A stretch of DNA of 23,379 nt from Acidobacteria bacterium UBA7540 (GTDB taxonomy: Bacteria; Acidobacteriota; Terriglobia; UBA7540): the NCBI GenBank assembly GCA_002478145.1, contig DLMI01000091.1:1-23379 (forward strand), written 5' to 3'. A program made the position numbers and the translations under genes. Below the pieces are notes generated by a model, which worked only from the letters and a program-made list of their open reading frames with translations, was not told where the DNA came from and ran no database searches. Of this stretch, positions 15,300 through 21,720 are shown in pieces (position 1 is the stretch's first letter; each line of letters starts with the position of its first letter).

Positions 15300-15695
15300 T
15301 CGAGCCCAACCCTTGGTCCAGGCGCCCAACCAGGATATTGCTATCGAACCGTTGCACGAGCTCGCGAGCGCAGCGGGCGGGCCCCTTACTCTGGTCCGTG
15401 ACTGCACGGTTCATTTTCTGCTGAAGACAACGTGTTGTCAGGAGACTCGCGCCATTATCGCGGCTGACACGTTGAATCATACCCAGCACCTTGAAGGCCT
15501 CGGGTTCCAACAACTGAGGCCAGGTGAAGACATCCGCACACCAAATGTCCGCAGGCTCCAGCATGCCGAGCCAGGGGGCCGTTGTCGGGGTTTTCAAGTG
15601 GTCGGCTAGAGTTCTTTTTATCTCGTCCTGTTAAGTGGACCAGGTCTTGGAACCAGAATAGTTCAGGAGGGCCGGGGAATTCAGGAGCTCACCGA
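15300..15695 (-). pseudogene. Decayed C-terminal fragment of a CaiB/BaiF-type CoA-transferase
   Basis: Reading leftwards, the frame gives ELLNSPALLNYSGSKTWST, an in-frame TAA at about 15631, then QDEIKRTLADHLKTPTTAPW, LGMLEPADIWCADVFTWPQL and LEPEAFKVLGMIQRVSRDNG with an LLTTRC end. A helix with D-EI---L---L then a W--L----IW---V--W--LL--EAF-----I segment is the pattern of the C-terminal region of class III (CaiB/BaiF) CoA-transferases. The stop, loss of the rest of the protein and lack of a start show that it is dead. The call rests on remembered family resemblance. Confidence 0.5.
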
Positions 15696-16172
15696 CTATG
15701 GTGACTTCTCCAGTGCCAGAAACTCTACATTTCCCCCCTCGTCGCCGTTCCAGGCTGCAAAATACAATTCAACCCTGAGCTGCGGGAAATCCTTTCTCAG
15801 CGCCTGTCCCAACTTTCGCAGGTCCTCCTCCTGGCGCTGGCGCGGCTCGGAGGAAGAGTGGAGATGCAGGGGGAGGGTCTTGTACCAGGTGCAGTCTTGG
15901 TGCTGGATCAGGATTAACCGGCCGATCTCATGGTTCTCCACGAAGAAGCGGAACCACCTCCAACTTGCCCAGGAGAATTTCGGCAGGTACTCCACTAGCG
16001 TCAAACTTTGGGGTCCGCCGGGTATGACCAACAGATCGTAGTTGCCGGCGAGCCCCAGATGCCGGTTCAAGAACTCCTGGAAAGCCGCCTGGAATCGGTG
16101 ATCGCCGCAATGCACAACGAGGGCGCTGGGCGCCTCGCTCTGAAGCTTGGAGTCGACTGGATAGGAAAGCAT
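15696..16172 (-). CDS. Small beta-carbonic-anhydrase-like protein of unknown role
   Basis: The 158-residue protein has a CGDHRF motif (C22, D24, R26) and IQHQDCTWYK (H91, C94). Beta-carbonic anhydrases bind zinc through a Cys in CxDxR and a His and Cys in HxxC, so this looks like a short carbonic-anhydrase-like fold; the central YDLLVIPGGPQSLTLVEYLP is beta-strand-like. It is shorter than true beta-carbonic anhydrases (~200-220) and activity is unproven. It may bind a metal or serve a non-enzymatic role. ATG at 16170-16172 has only a weak ribosome site (GAGAC). It lies 123 bases downstream of floT in the same direction, so it may be co-transcribed with the NfeD-flotillin pair. Confidence 0.65.
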   Translation of the reverse strand: MLSYPVDSKLQSEAPSALVVHCGDHRFQAAFQEFLNRHLGLAGNYDLLVIPGGPQSLTLVEYLPKFSWASWRWFRFFVENHEIGRLILIQHQDCTWYKTLPLHLHSSSEPRQRQEEDLRKLGQALRKDFPQLRVELYFAAWNGDEGGNVEFLALEKSP

Positions 16173-16295
16173 GGTCAGTCTCGCGTTGGTGGTCGTGGGT
16201 TATCAGTGATCCGTCGTCTTTCGGTTCGCGTCGCCAAGCGCCAGCCGTCCTCGGCCTCACCTGACAACCGATACCGGAAGAGGGCCATTCTTCAC

Positions 16296-17900
16296 TTATA
16301 CTTGCTTACGCTCTGCCGGCGCCTCCTGCTGGGGCGCCTTGTGTTCGGTCGCCTGCGGTTCCTTGCCCGCGGTGAGTCGGCCGCCGTCGACGCCCAGTTG
16401 CGCGAGTACGGCAGGCAGGTCAAGGCCCAACGCTTGCAACTGTTGGAGCAAGCTAAACACCAGCGCCGGTCCGGTTTGGGCGATGCGACCGATGCCTCCC
16501 GTCCCGTCACCCGTCGCACTGTTACCTTGTTCGATGACCACCACTCGATCAATGTTACCTAGTGGAGCAGCAACCGCCCCGAAAATACTCGCTGAGGCTT
16601 GCAGCACAGCAGGCAACTTTTCGAGTATGGTCTGGAGCTTGGCGGCCTCGTTGAATTCCTTCCACGCTCCCGCCTTCTTCAGGATGGCCTGTGCCTCGGC
16701 AACGCCCTGCGCCTCGATGGCACGCGCCTGGGCCAGACCCACTGCTTCCACCTTGGAGGCCTCGGCGCGGCCCTGCGCCTCGACGGCCGCGGCTTGCCCC
16801 AGACCTTCCTGCCGGAATTTCTCCTGCGCGGCCTCGGCCATGGCGATCTGGGCGGCCTTGTTGCCCTCTGCTTCCAGAATGGCAGCCTGCTTCTTGGCTT
16901 CCGCACGCAAAATGGCCGCCTGCCGCTCCGCTTCGGCGGGCTTGATGACCGTGGCCTCCAGCTCTTTCTGCTTGCGTTGTACCTCCTGTTCCTGGACGGC
17001 AATCTGCTCCTGGGTGCGCATCCTCTCCACACGCACCTCTTCCATGACCACTGCCTGCTTGGCCTTGGCCTGCGACAGCGGACCGGCTTGCGCGGCCGTG
17101 GCCTTTTGCGTTTCCACTTCGGCCAGGAACTGGGCCTGCTTTACCTGAAAGTCACGCTGCGCCGCTGCGATGTTGGCGTCCGCGTCGAACTTCGCCTTCT
17201 CGCCTTCCTGCATGGCCAGGGCGGACTTGATCTTAGCATCCCGCGTGGCCTCAGCCTCACCAATGGTTCCGTCGCGTTTCACCTCCGCCGTTCGCTTCTT
17301 GCCGAGGGCGTCCAGGTAGCCTTCTTCGTCGGATATGTCCTGGATGGTGAGTACGTCCACGCCAATGCCCATTCTCTCCAGGTCCACGGTGGCTTCCGAG
17401 GTCAGCTTCTGGGCGAAGCTCTGGCGGTCGCTGTTGACCTCTTCCACGGTCAGGGTGCCGAGAATCGATCGCAGGTGGCCTTCCAGCGTCTGAAAGATGA
17501 CCCGCTGTATCTCTTCGTGCGACATGCCAAGGAAGCGCTCGGCAGCGGCGCTGAGGGACATGTCATCGCTCTTGATCTTGACGTTGGCGACCGCCTTCAC
17601 CGAAATGGCCACGCCTTTCAAGGTGTAGGCGCGCTTGATTTCCAGCGGAATCGTGAAGACGTTCAAGGAAAGGTAGTCCACCTGTTCCAGGAGTGGGAAG
17701 CGGAAGGCTGCCCCGCCCTTGATCATGCGGTAGCCCACGATTTTGCCGTCCGGCGTCCTCCGCTTCCGTCCGCTGAAGACGGCCACGGCGTTGGGTGGCA
17801 CTTTCAGATAGTTCCGGCTGAAAAGAGCCATGGACACAAGGAGAGCCAAAACGACAAAGACCACAATGATGGGAACGAAGAACTGGGTAATCATGCTCAT
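16296..17900 (-). CDS. floT: Flotillin-family membrane scaffold protein
   Basis: The 534-residue protein begins with one membrane anchor (ITQFFVPIIVVFVVLALLVS). An SPFH/band-7 domain follows (~residues 30-200: VPPNAVAVFSGRKRR..., AVANVKIKSDDMSLSAAAER, QTLEGHLRSILGTLTVEEVN, MGIGVDVLTIQDISD). Then comes a long Ala/Glu/Lys/Gln-rich flotillin coiled coil with AEA repeats (~residues 215-430) and a C-terminal ILEKLPAVLQAS segment and hydrophobic tail. Flotillins form oligomers that organise membrane microdomains. ATG at 17900 is chosen because GAGGGA precedes it and the anchor starts at once; the 36 codons upstream in frame are translated heptamer repeat. Together with the NfeD gene just upstream it forms the classic NfeD-flotillin pair. 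Confidence 0.92.
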   Translation of the reverse strand: MSMITQFFVPIIVVFVVLALLVSMALFSRNYLKVPPNAVAVFSGRKRRTPDGKIVGYRMIKGGAAFRFPLLEQVDYLSLNVFTIPLEIKRAYTLKGVAISVKAVANVKIKSDDMSLSAAAERFLGMSHEEIQRVIFQTLEGHLRSILGTLTVEEVNSDRQSFAQKLTSEATVDLERMGIGVDVLTIQDISDEEGYLDALGKKRTAEVKRDGTIGEAEATRDAKIKSALAMQEGEKAKFDADANIAAAQRDFQVKQAQFLAEVETQKATAAQAGPLSQAKAKQAVVMEEVRVERMRTQEQIAVQEQEVQRKQKELEATVIKPAEAERQAAILRAEAKKQAAILEAEGNKAAQIAMAEAAQEKFRQEGLGQAAAVEAQGRAEASKVEAVGLAQARAIEAQGVAEAQAILKKAGAWKEFNEAAKLQTILEKLPAVLQASASIFGAVAAPLGNIDRVVVIEQGNSATGDGTGGIGRIAQTGPALVFSLLQQLQALGLDLPAVLAQLGVDGGRLTAGKEPQATEHKAPQQEAPAERKQV

Positions 17901-17914
17901 GACTTCCCTCGGCA

Positions 17915-18101
17915 CTGGAAATTGGAAAATCGAAACTGGAAAATGGAAACTGGAAATTCGAAACTCGAAACTGGAAACTAGAAGTGGGTAGCTAGAAGAC
18001 CGCAGCAACCCGCGAGACTAACCACTTTCCAATTTCCTGTTTCCATTTTCGAGTTTCGAATTTCGATTTTCGAATTTCGGTTTTGACTTTCCATTTTCGG
18101 C
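17915..18101. repeat. Two opposed arrays of 7-bp repeats between nfeD and floT
   Basis: On the plus strand ten consecutive 7-base units run 17915-17984, pattern N-T-(G/C)-GAAA: CTGGAAA, TTGGAAA, ATCGAAA and so on, the last degenerate. After a 41-base spacer the reverse-complement pattern TTTC(C/G)NN runs from 18026 to 18101 as eleven units (TTTCCAA, TTTCCTG, TTTCCAT, TTTCGAG...), one of them six bases long, and reaches the nfeD stop codon. The arms can pair into a long imperfect RNA hairpin. Because units are 7 bases, all frames stay open, giving a false N-terminal extension of flotillin. Confidence 0.85.
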
Positions 18102-18661
18102 TACTCTGCCCGTCGCACCACAACTGTCTCGCCCACGACAGCTTCGATCTTCACCAGAGTATTGATGGGAATCTGTTCGCCGTCTTGCGACCGGGCAATC
18201 TTCTCCACCACGCTCTCCCCCATCGTGCACCGGACTTGCCCCACTCCAGCTCTCGGGATGCCCACGCTGACCTGGGCGATACTCCCTGCCAAATCGCTCA
18301 CCCGGATTTCGCTGGAAGCCTGCTGGCTGAAGAGGAAACTCGCGAAGAGGTAAATGATGGTGCCAAAGACCAAGCCGCCGGCCACCCCTATAACGGTGCT
18401 CACCTCCGTGCTATGACCAAGGTGGATACCAATAGCCCCGAAGCCACCAAACGCGGTTATGAAAACACTGAGGATGCGAGTGCTGAAGATGCTGACGCCC
18501 GGCCCCCCGTGCACGTCGCCGTGAAAATCCGCATCGTGGCCCGCCAAGTCGCCATGCTCGAACAATTCCCCGGACACGAAACTCACCACCAGGAACAAGA
18601 ACCCGATGGACGCAATACCTAAGAATACTGCAAACGCTGAGAGCCCGGCAAAGGTCAACAT
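18101..18661 (-). CDS. NfeD-like membrane protein, flotillin partner
   Basis: The 186-residue protein has three hydrophobic regions: an N-terminal segment (LSAFAVFLGIASIGFLFLVV), a second after the histidine- and aspartate-rich stretch GHDADFHGDVHGG, and a third (VIGVAGGLVFGTIIYLFASFLF). The C-terminal ~70 residues (SEIRVSDLAGSIAQVSVGIP... GQVRCTMGES ... INTLVKIEAVVGETVVVRRAE) form a beta-rich OB-like domain as in NfeD/YuaF proteins, which accompany flotillins. No ClpP-like protease domain is present, so it is the short NfeD class. ATG at 18659-18661 has GAGG upstream at a suitable distance. The floT start is about 200 bases downstream, beyond the heptamer arrays; the two are presumably one transcript. 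Confidence 0.85.
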   Translation of the reverse strand: MLTFAGLSAFAVFLGIASIGFLFLVVSFVSGELFEHGDLAGHDADFHGDVHGGPGVSIFSTRILSVFITAFGGFGAIGIHLGHSTEVSTVIGVAGGLVFGTIIYLFASFLFSQQASSEIRVSDLAGSIAQVSVGIPRAGVGQVRCTMGESVVEKIARSQDGEQIPINTLVKIEAVVGETVVVRRAE

Positions 18662-18810
18662 GAGTCAGCCTCGCAGTATCGAGGGAGCTTAGGGCTTTCC
18701 AAGCACTCCCAGGACGCATGCTTTGAATCAGTCACGCCTAACTCTAGAACTGACCCACGCCGAAGTCAAGTCATCCAGCTCACTCACCATCCCTGCGCTT
18801 TCACGGACTC

Positions 18811-18839
18811 TTGACATGAGCATTGAAAGGTGGTGGAAT
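18811..18839 (+). promoter_or_regulatory. Candidate sigma-70-like promoter for the small ORF and bfr
   Basis: The -35 box TTGACA matches the canonical hexamer exactly; the -10 box TGGAAT matches TATAAT at four of six positions, with a 17-base spacer. It would give a leader that contains the SD-hairpin. No Fur-box-like sequence was recognised. Confidence 0.35.
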
Positions 18840-18903
18840 CAAGGCCCTCGCAAAAGGACCTGAAGCTCTTTGCTAAAGTGTACACTGTCGTGCCATACGC
18901 TGT

Positions 18904-18936
18904 CTCTTGGGAAAACGCCAAGACTCGCCCAAGGAG
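18904..18936 (+). promoter_or_regulatory. Candidate hairpin sequestering the small ORF's ribosome-binding site
   Basis: CTCTTGGG (18904-18911) can pair with CCCAAGGAG (18928-18936) with one bulged G, leaving a 16-base loop. The right arm overlaps the AAGGAGG (18931-18937) Shine-Dalgarno sequence of the small ORF starting at 18944, so folding would hide it. This could gate translation of the small ORF and the overlapping bfr. Confidence 0.4.
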
Positions 18937-18943
18937 GTGGTGT

Positions 18944-19036
18944 ATGACAGATCTGGCAATGCATGAGGGACTTGTAGTCTGTTGCTCTGCACAGGCCATC
19001 ACGTATCCCAAGGAGCCAACAAAATATGAAGGGTAA
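18944..19036 (+). CDS. 30-residue small ORF overlapping the bfr start
   Basis: ATG at 18944 follows a textbook AAGGAGG with seven intervening bases. The 30-codon frame begins MTDLAMHEGLVVCCSAQA, carries a CC pair and ends PTKYEG before TAA at 19034-19036, overlapping the bfr start (19026) by 11 bases in another frame. The strong ribosome site plus overlap suggest a translated leader peptide coupled to bfr. No homologue is recognised. A longer in-frame start at 18830 exists but lacks a ribosome site and would read through the hairpin. Confidence 0.55.
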   Translation: MTDLAMHEGLVVCCSAQAITYPKEPTKYEG

Positions 19037-19496
19037 ACCCAAGGTACTCGAAGTTCTGGCCGGGGCGCTGACTGAAGAATTGGGCGCCGTGGTTCAATAC
19101 ATCCTCCACGCCGAGATGTGTGATAACTGGGGCTACAAATCACTGGGTAGTTTCACGCAAAAGCGCGCCATCGAAGAGATGAAGCATGCCGAGAAGTTAA
19201 TTGAGCGCATTCTCTTCCTGGAAGGTGCGCCCAACGTGCAGTCGTTGCCGAAAATCGAAGCGGGCAAGGACGTCCAGGACCAGTTCACGATTGATCTGAA
19301 GGGTGAGCAGACGGCCATCGTCAGCTATAACCAAGGAATCGCCACCTGCACCAGCGCCGGCGACCGGGGTACCGCTGATCTGCTGCTGGCGAATCTGCAT
19401 GACGAAGAACGCCACGCCGACTACCTCGAAACCCAACTGGGCCTCATCAAGGAACTCGGCTTGGCAAATTACTTGGCCCAAAAACTGGAGGAGTGA
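19026..19496 (+). CDS. bfr: Bacterioferritin
   Basis: The 156-residue protein is a haem-binding ferritin that oxidises Fe(II) and stores Fe(III). All ferroxidase ligands are present: E18, E51, H54 (EEMKHAEKL), E94, E127 and H130 (DEERH). The haem-ligand methionine equivalent is M52. Length and the opening MKGKPKVLEVLAGALTEELG match the E. coli-type family. AAGGAG lies ten bases before the ATG, inside the overlapping small ORF, so translation may be independent or coupled. The gene is convergent with an MFS gene whose stop lies 22 bases past its own end; that tight gap contains no terminator I can see. Control by iron through Fur or by the leader hairpin is possible, but no such box was recognised. 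Confidence 0.95.
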   Translation: MKGKPKVLEVLAGALTEELGAVVQYILHAEMCDNWGYKSLGSFTQKRAIEEMKHAEKLIERILFLEGAPNVQSLPKIEAGKDVQDQFTIDLKGEQTAIVSYNQGIATCTSAGDRGTADLLLANLHDEERHADYLETQLGLIKELGLANYLAQKLEE

Positions 19497-19518
19497 GCCC
19501 TGGACCGGGGGTCTCTGC

Positions 19519-20799
19519 TCATTCTTCTTGCGTGAGTTGGCGGCTTGGATCAACCAACAACCAGGCAATCGCACCCGTCGCACACAAGCACGCCGCAACT
19601 CCGAACGAGGCTCCCCAGCCAAAGCGTGAAGCGATCAAGGGTGTGAGCGTGGCAGTAACCGTGCTGCCGATCTGTGCTCCCATGTTCATGACCCCGGATA
19701 CAGAACCGGCAGACTCGCCCGCGATGTCGGCGGTGACAGACCAGAACGTGCTCTGTGATAAATAAAGCGCTCCGGCTCCGCCTGCCAGAACAATACTTGC
19801 CAGCCTTGGACTGCTGACGGCAGACCCAGAGGCAACAAACGCCGCGGCGAGACCTATTCCAACTACCGCAACGCCGCATCTTCCCCAACGCTTGCCGTAG
19901 CGGCGCGTAATCCAATCGCTCAGGACTCCTCCCGCCGGCGAACAAATCGCCATGGCGATGAACGGAAGCATTGCGAAGAATGAGCTCTCACGCAAGTTCA
20001 GCCCCCTCACGGTCGAGAGGTAGATAAAGAACCACGCGAAGAAAATGTAGGCGACGTAGCCATAACAGAAATAACTGTAGGTAACTAACAGGAAGTCTTT
20101 GCTCGCTAGAATTCTTCCCCACGGAAGTATTCCCTTCGCTCTATCGCTGGAGTTGGGCAAACCGGAGCGAATCACTTCCATTTCTCGGGCGCCCATCCAG
20201 GGGTGCTCCTCGGGATTGTCTCGCGCCAGCCAGAACCACACCGATCCGACGACTAACCCCAAAAGCGCGCTCACCCAAAAAGAAAGCCGCCAGCCGCCGT
20301 GCAGCATAATGAAGGTAATAAGCGGCGGGGTTATCCCTGCTCCTGCACCGACCCCGGCAAATATGAGTCCATTGGCTCTTCCGCGCTCGTTGCTCGGAAT
20401 CCATTTGGCAACCAAGCGGTTTGAAGCCGGGTACATCACGGCCTCACCGGCGCCTAGCAGAAATCTCACACCAACAAAAACCGCGACTACGCCTGTAATA
20501 CTTCGTGGGATTGCGGTCGCTAAGGTCGTGAACACCGCCCACCAAACTGTAGCGACCGTGATAACCCATCGCGGCCCATATCGGTCGCTGAGACGCCCGC
20601 CGGGAGCTTGAAACAGCGCGTAGCCCAGCACGAAGGCGCTGAAAATGTAACCGAGCTGAATATTGCTGAGATGGTATTCCTTCACAATATAATGGCTTGC
20701 AATGGAAATATTGACGCGGTCGAGATATGCGACGGAACTTATAATGAAAATCCAAACGATCAGGATCCAGCGAACGCGTCCTTGCATGCCTGCAATCAT
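19519..20799 (-). CDS. MFS transporter of the anion:cation symporter (ACS) type
   Basis: The 426-residue protein has twelve hydrophobic helices, the signature stretch RVNISIASHYIVKEYHLSNI near residue 28, an FQAPGGRLSDRYGPRW loop between helices 2 and 3 (MFS GRLxDRxGxR-like motif) and a central cytoplasmic loop of about 35 residues (NPEEHPWMGAREMEVIRSGL). This is the pattern of ACS carriers of hexuronates, galactonate or glucarate, so a sugar acid is a reasonable guess; the substrate is not determined. The start at 20799 is preceded by only a weak GGATCAGAA; M5 (20787) is an alternative. It faces bfr tail to tail. A role with the xylan-degrading genes 8 kb away cannot be shown. Confidence 0.85.
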   Translation of the reverse strand: MIAGMQGRVRWILIVWIFIISSVAYLDRVNISIASHYIVKEYHLSNIQLGYIFSAFVLGYALFQAPGGRLSDRYGPRWVITVATVWWAVFTTLATAIPRSITGVVAVFVGVRFLLGAGEAVMYPASNRLVAKWIPSNERGRANGLIFAGVGAGAGITPPLITFIMLHGGWRLSFWVSALLGLVVGSVWFWLARDNPEEHPWMGAREMEVIRSGLPNSSDRAKGILPWGRILASKDFLLVTYSYFCYGYVAYIFFAWFFIYLSTVRGLNLRESSFFAMLPFIAMAICSPAGGVLSDWITRRYGKRWGRCGVAVVGIGLAAAFVASGSAVSSPRLASIVLAGGAGALYLSQSTFWSVTADIAGESAGSVSGVMNMGAQIGSTVTATLTPLIASRFGWGASFGVAACLCATGAIAWLLVDPSRQLTQEE

Positions 20800-21048
20800 T
20801 TCTGATCCGTGTAAAGCGCCCGGCGCCGTCTTCGAAGTGTGTCCCGCATCCTTAGGTACACCGAAAGCCTACACTGAGTCGCCAGACCTGGCAACCAGTC
20901 TCACGACGGCCAAGCGATGGCCGCCGAAATTCGTTGCAAGCAACGAAGAAGTTTTGACTATTGCCACAGCGCGGCTGTTGGCCGCAACCAAAACGAGACT
21001 CCGCGAAGCATCTTCGGCGTTGTATTACACAAGAGAATTTGTAGTATA
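20800..21048. other. Intergenic region between the ACS transporter and vapB
   Basis: This divergent gap should hold the promoters of both genes. The vapB side has a clear TATAAT; no transporter promoter was recognised. No gene or repeat is supported; long frames across it are shadows. Confidence 0.4.
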
Positions 21049-21050
21049 AT
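21020..21050 (+). promoter_or_regulatory. vapBC promoter with an overlapping imperfect palindrome
   Basis: TATAAT at 21045-21050 is a perfect -10 box. TTGTAT at 21020-21025 is a weak -35 candidate, although at 19 bases its spacer is long. An imperfect inverted repeat (TATTACACAA against TTGTAGTATA, seven of ten positions) covers the same DNA, as expected for an operator repressed by the VapB-VapC complex. Transcription would begin about seven bases after the -10 box, at the vapB ATG (21058), suggesting a leaderless message. Confidence 0.45.
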
Positions 21051-21057
21051 GGTCCAC

Positions 21058-21288
21058 ATGAAAACGACTGTGCAAGCTCGACTTGACCGCCGCTCGCAAG
21101 CGGCCTTAGAACGGCTGGCGCGCCGTACGGGCTGGAGCCCCTCGCGCGTCGTGCGCGAGGGGGTCCACTTGCTCGCCGCGTGTTATGGCTTCCCGTCGGC
21201 CAAACGAGTGATCGGCGTGGGGCGATTTGCCTCGGGTCTTCCCGATCTAGCTTCCAACAAAAAGCACTTGAGGGGTTTCGGCCAGTGA
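21058..21288 (+). CDS. vapB: Ribbon-helix-helix antitoxin of a VapBC pair
   Basis: The 76-residue protein opens MKTTVQARLDRRSQAALERL, the beta-strand then helix of a CopG/ribbon-helix-helix DNA-binding domain, with ARRTGWSPSRVVREGVHLL as the second helix. The C-terminal part (GRFASGLPDLASNKKHLRGF) is the basic flexible tail that antitoxins use to fill the toxin's active site. ATG at 21058 fits the promoter better than the in-frame ATG at 21049, which lies in the -10 box. Its TGA overlaps the GTG start of vapC by four bases (GTGA), so the two are translationally coupled. Stable antitoxin should neutralise the PIN toxin and repress its own operon. Confidence 0.82.
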   Translation: MKTTVQARLDRRSQAALERLARRTGWSPSRVVREGVHLLAACYGFPSAKRVIGVGRFASGLPDLASNKKHLRGFGQ

Positions 21289-21701
21289 AGCCCGTGCTCG
21301 TGGACACCAGCGTAATTGTGGCGCTGCTGGACCGAAGCGAGAGGCACCACACTCGTTGCGTAACGGTGATGGAGGGCCTCGAGCGGCCACTGGTCACCTG
21401 CGAGGCGGTGATTGCGGAGAGCTGCTACCTCTTGCGCGGGCTTCCCGGAGCGGCTGACACGATCCTTGAGAACGTCGAGCGGGGAGTTTTTCAGATTCCG
21501 TTTCAGCTCTCCCGCGTCGCGTCGCCTGTGCGTAGCATCCTGCGCAAGTATCGCGATCTCGCTCCGGACCTCGCCGATGCGTGCCTGGTTCAACTCGCCG
21601 AGGAGCTGGATACGGGAGACATTCTCACCCTGGATAGGGATTTCGAGTCGTATCGCTGGCGCAGGAATCGCGCTTTCCATTTACTCGTGCCGCTGGACTG
21701 A
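21285..21701 (+). CDS. vapC: PIN-domain ribonuclease toxin VapC
   Basis: The 138-residue protein starts with GTG at 21285, overlapping the vapB stop, and opens VKPVLVDTSVIVALLDRSER. The catalytic acids are D7 (LVDTSV), E45 (AVIAESCYLL), D98 (LADACL) and D117/D119 (TLDRDF), with the Mg-dependent PIN-like fold of VapC toxins, which usually cleave tRNA or rRNA. GTG is chosen because 35 codons of any longer frame lie inside vapB. The gene is convergent with hypF; its stop is 20 bases from the hypF stop. The target RNA is unknown. Toxin-antitoxin pairs often mark accessory DNA. Confidence 0.86.
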   Translation: MKPVLVDTSVIVALLDRSERHHTRCVTVMEGLERPLVTCEAVIAESCYLLRGLPGAADTILENVERGVFQIPFQLSRVASPVRSILRKYRDLAPDLADACLVQLAEELDTGDILTLDRDFESYRWRRNRAFHLLVPLD

Positions 21702-21720
21702 GGGAGGTAGCAGGCCCGTG

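Larger units (their letters stand above)
18662..18943. other. Intergenic region between nfeD and the small ORF: divergent promoters expected
   Basis: nfeD runs left and the small ORF plus bfr run right, so promoters for both should lie here. On the plus strand TTGACA (18811-18816) is followed after 17 bases by TGGAAT (18834-18839), a possible sigma-70-like promoter that would leave a leader of about 100 bases. An 8-base palindrome GTGTACAC lies near 18878-18885. No clear minus-strand promoter was identified by eye. Confidence 0.4.

Noticed and set aside
16599..17981. 460-codon plus-strand frame opposite flotillin
   Set aside because: It arises from the Ala/Glu/Gln/Lys-rich codons of the coiled coil on the other strand; no start site or domain.
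17901..18008. 36-codon N-terminal extension of flotillin
   Set aside because: It is translated heptamer repeat (FEFRISSFHFPV-like) lying before a good ribosome site at the real start.
18830..18943. Longer start for the small ORF before bfr
   Set aside because: It lacks a ribosome site and passes through the candidate hairpin; the ATG at 18944 has a perfect one.
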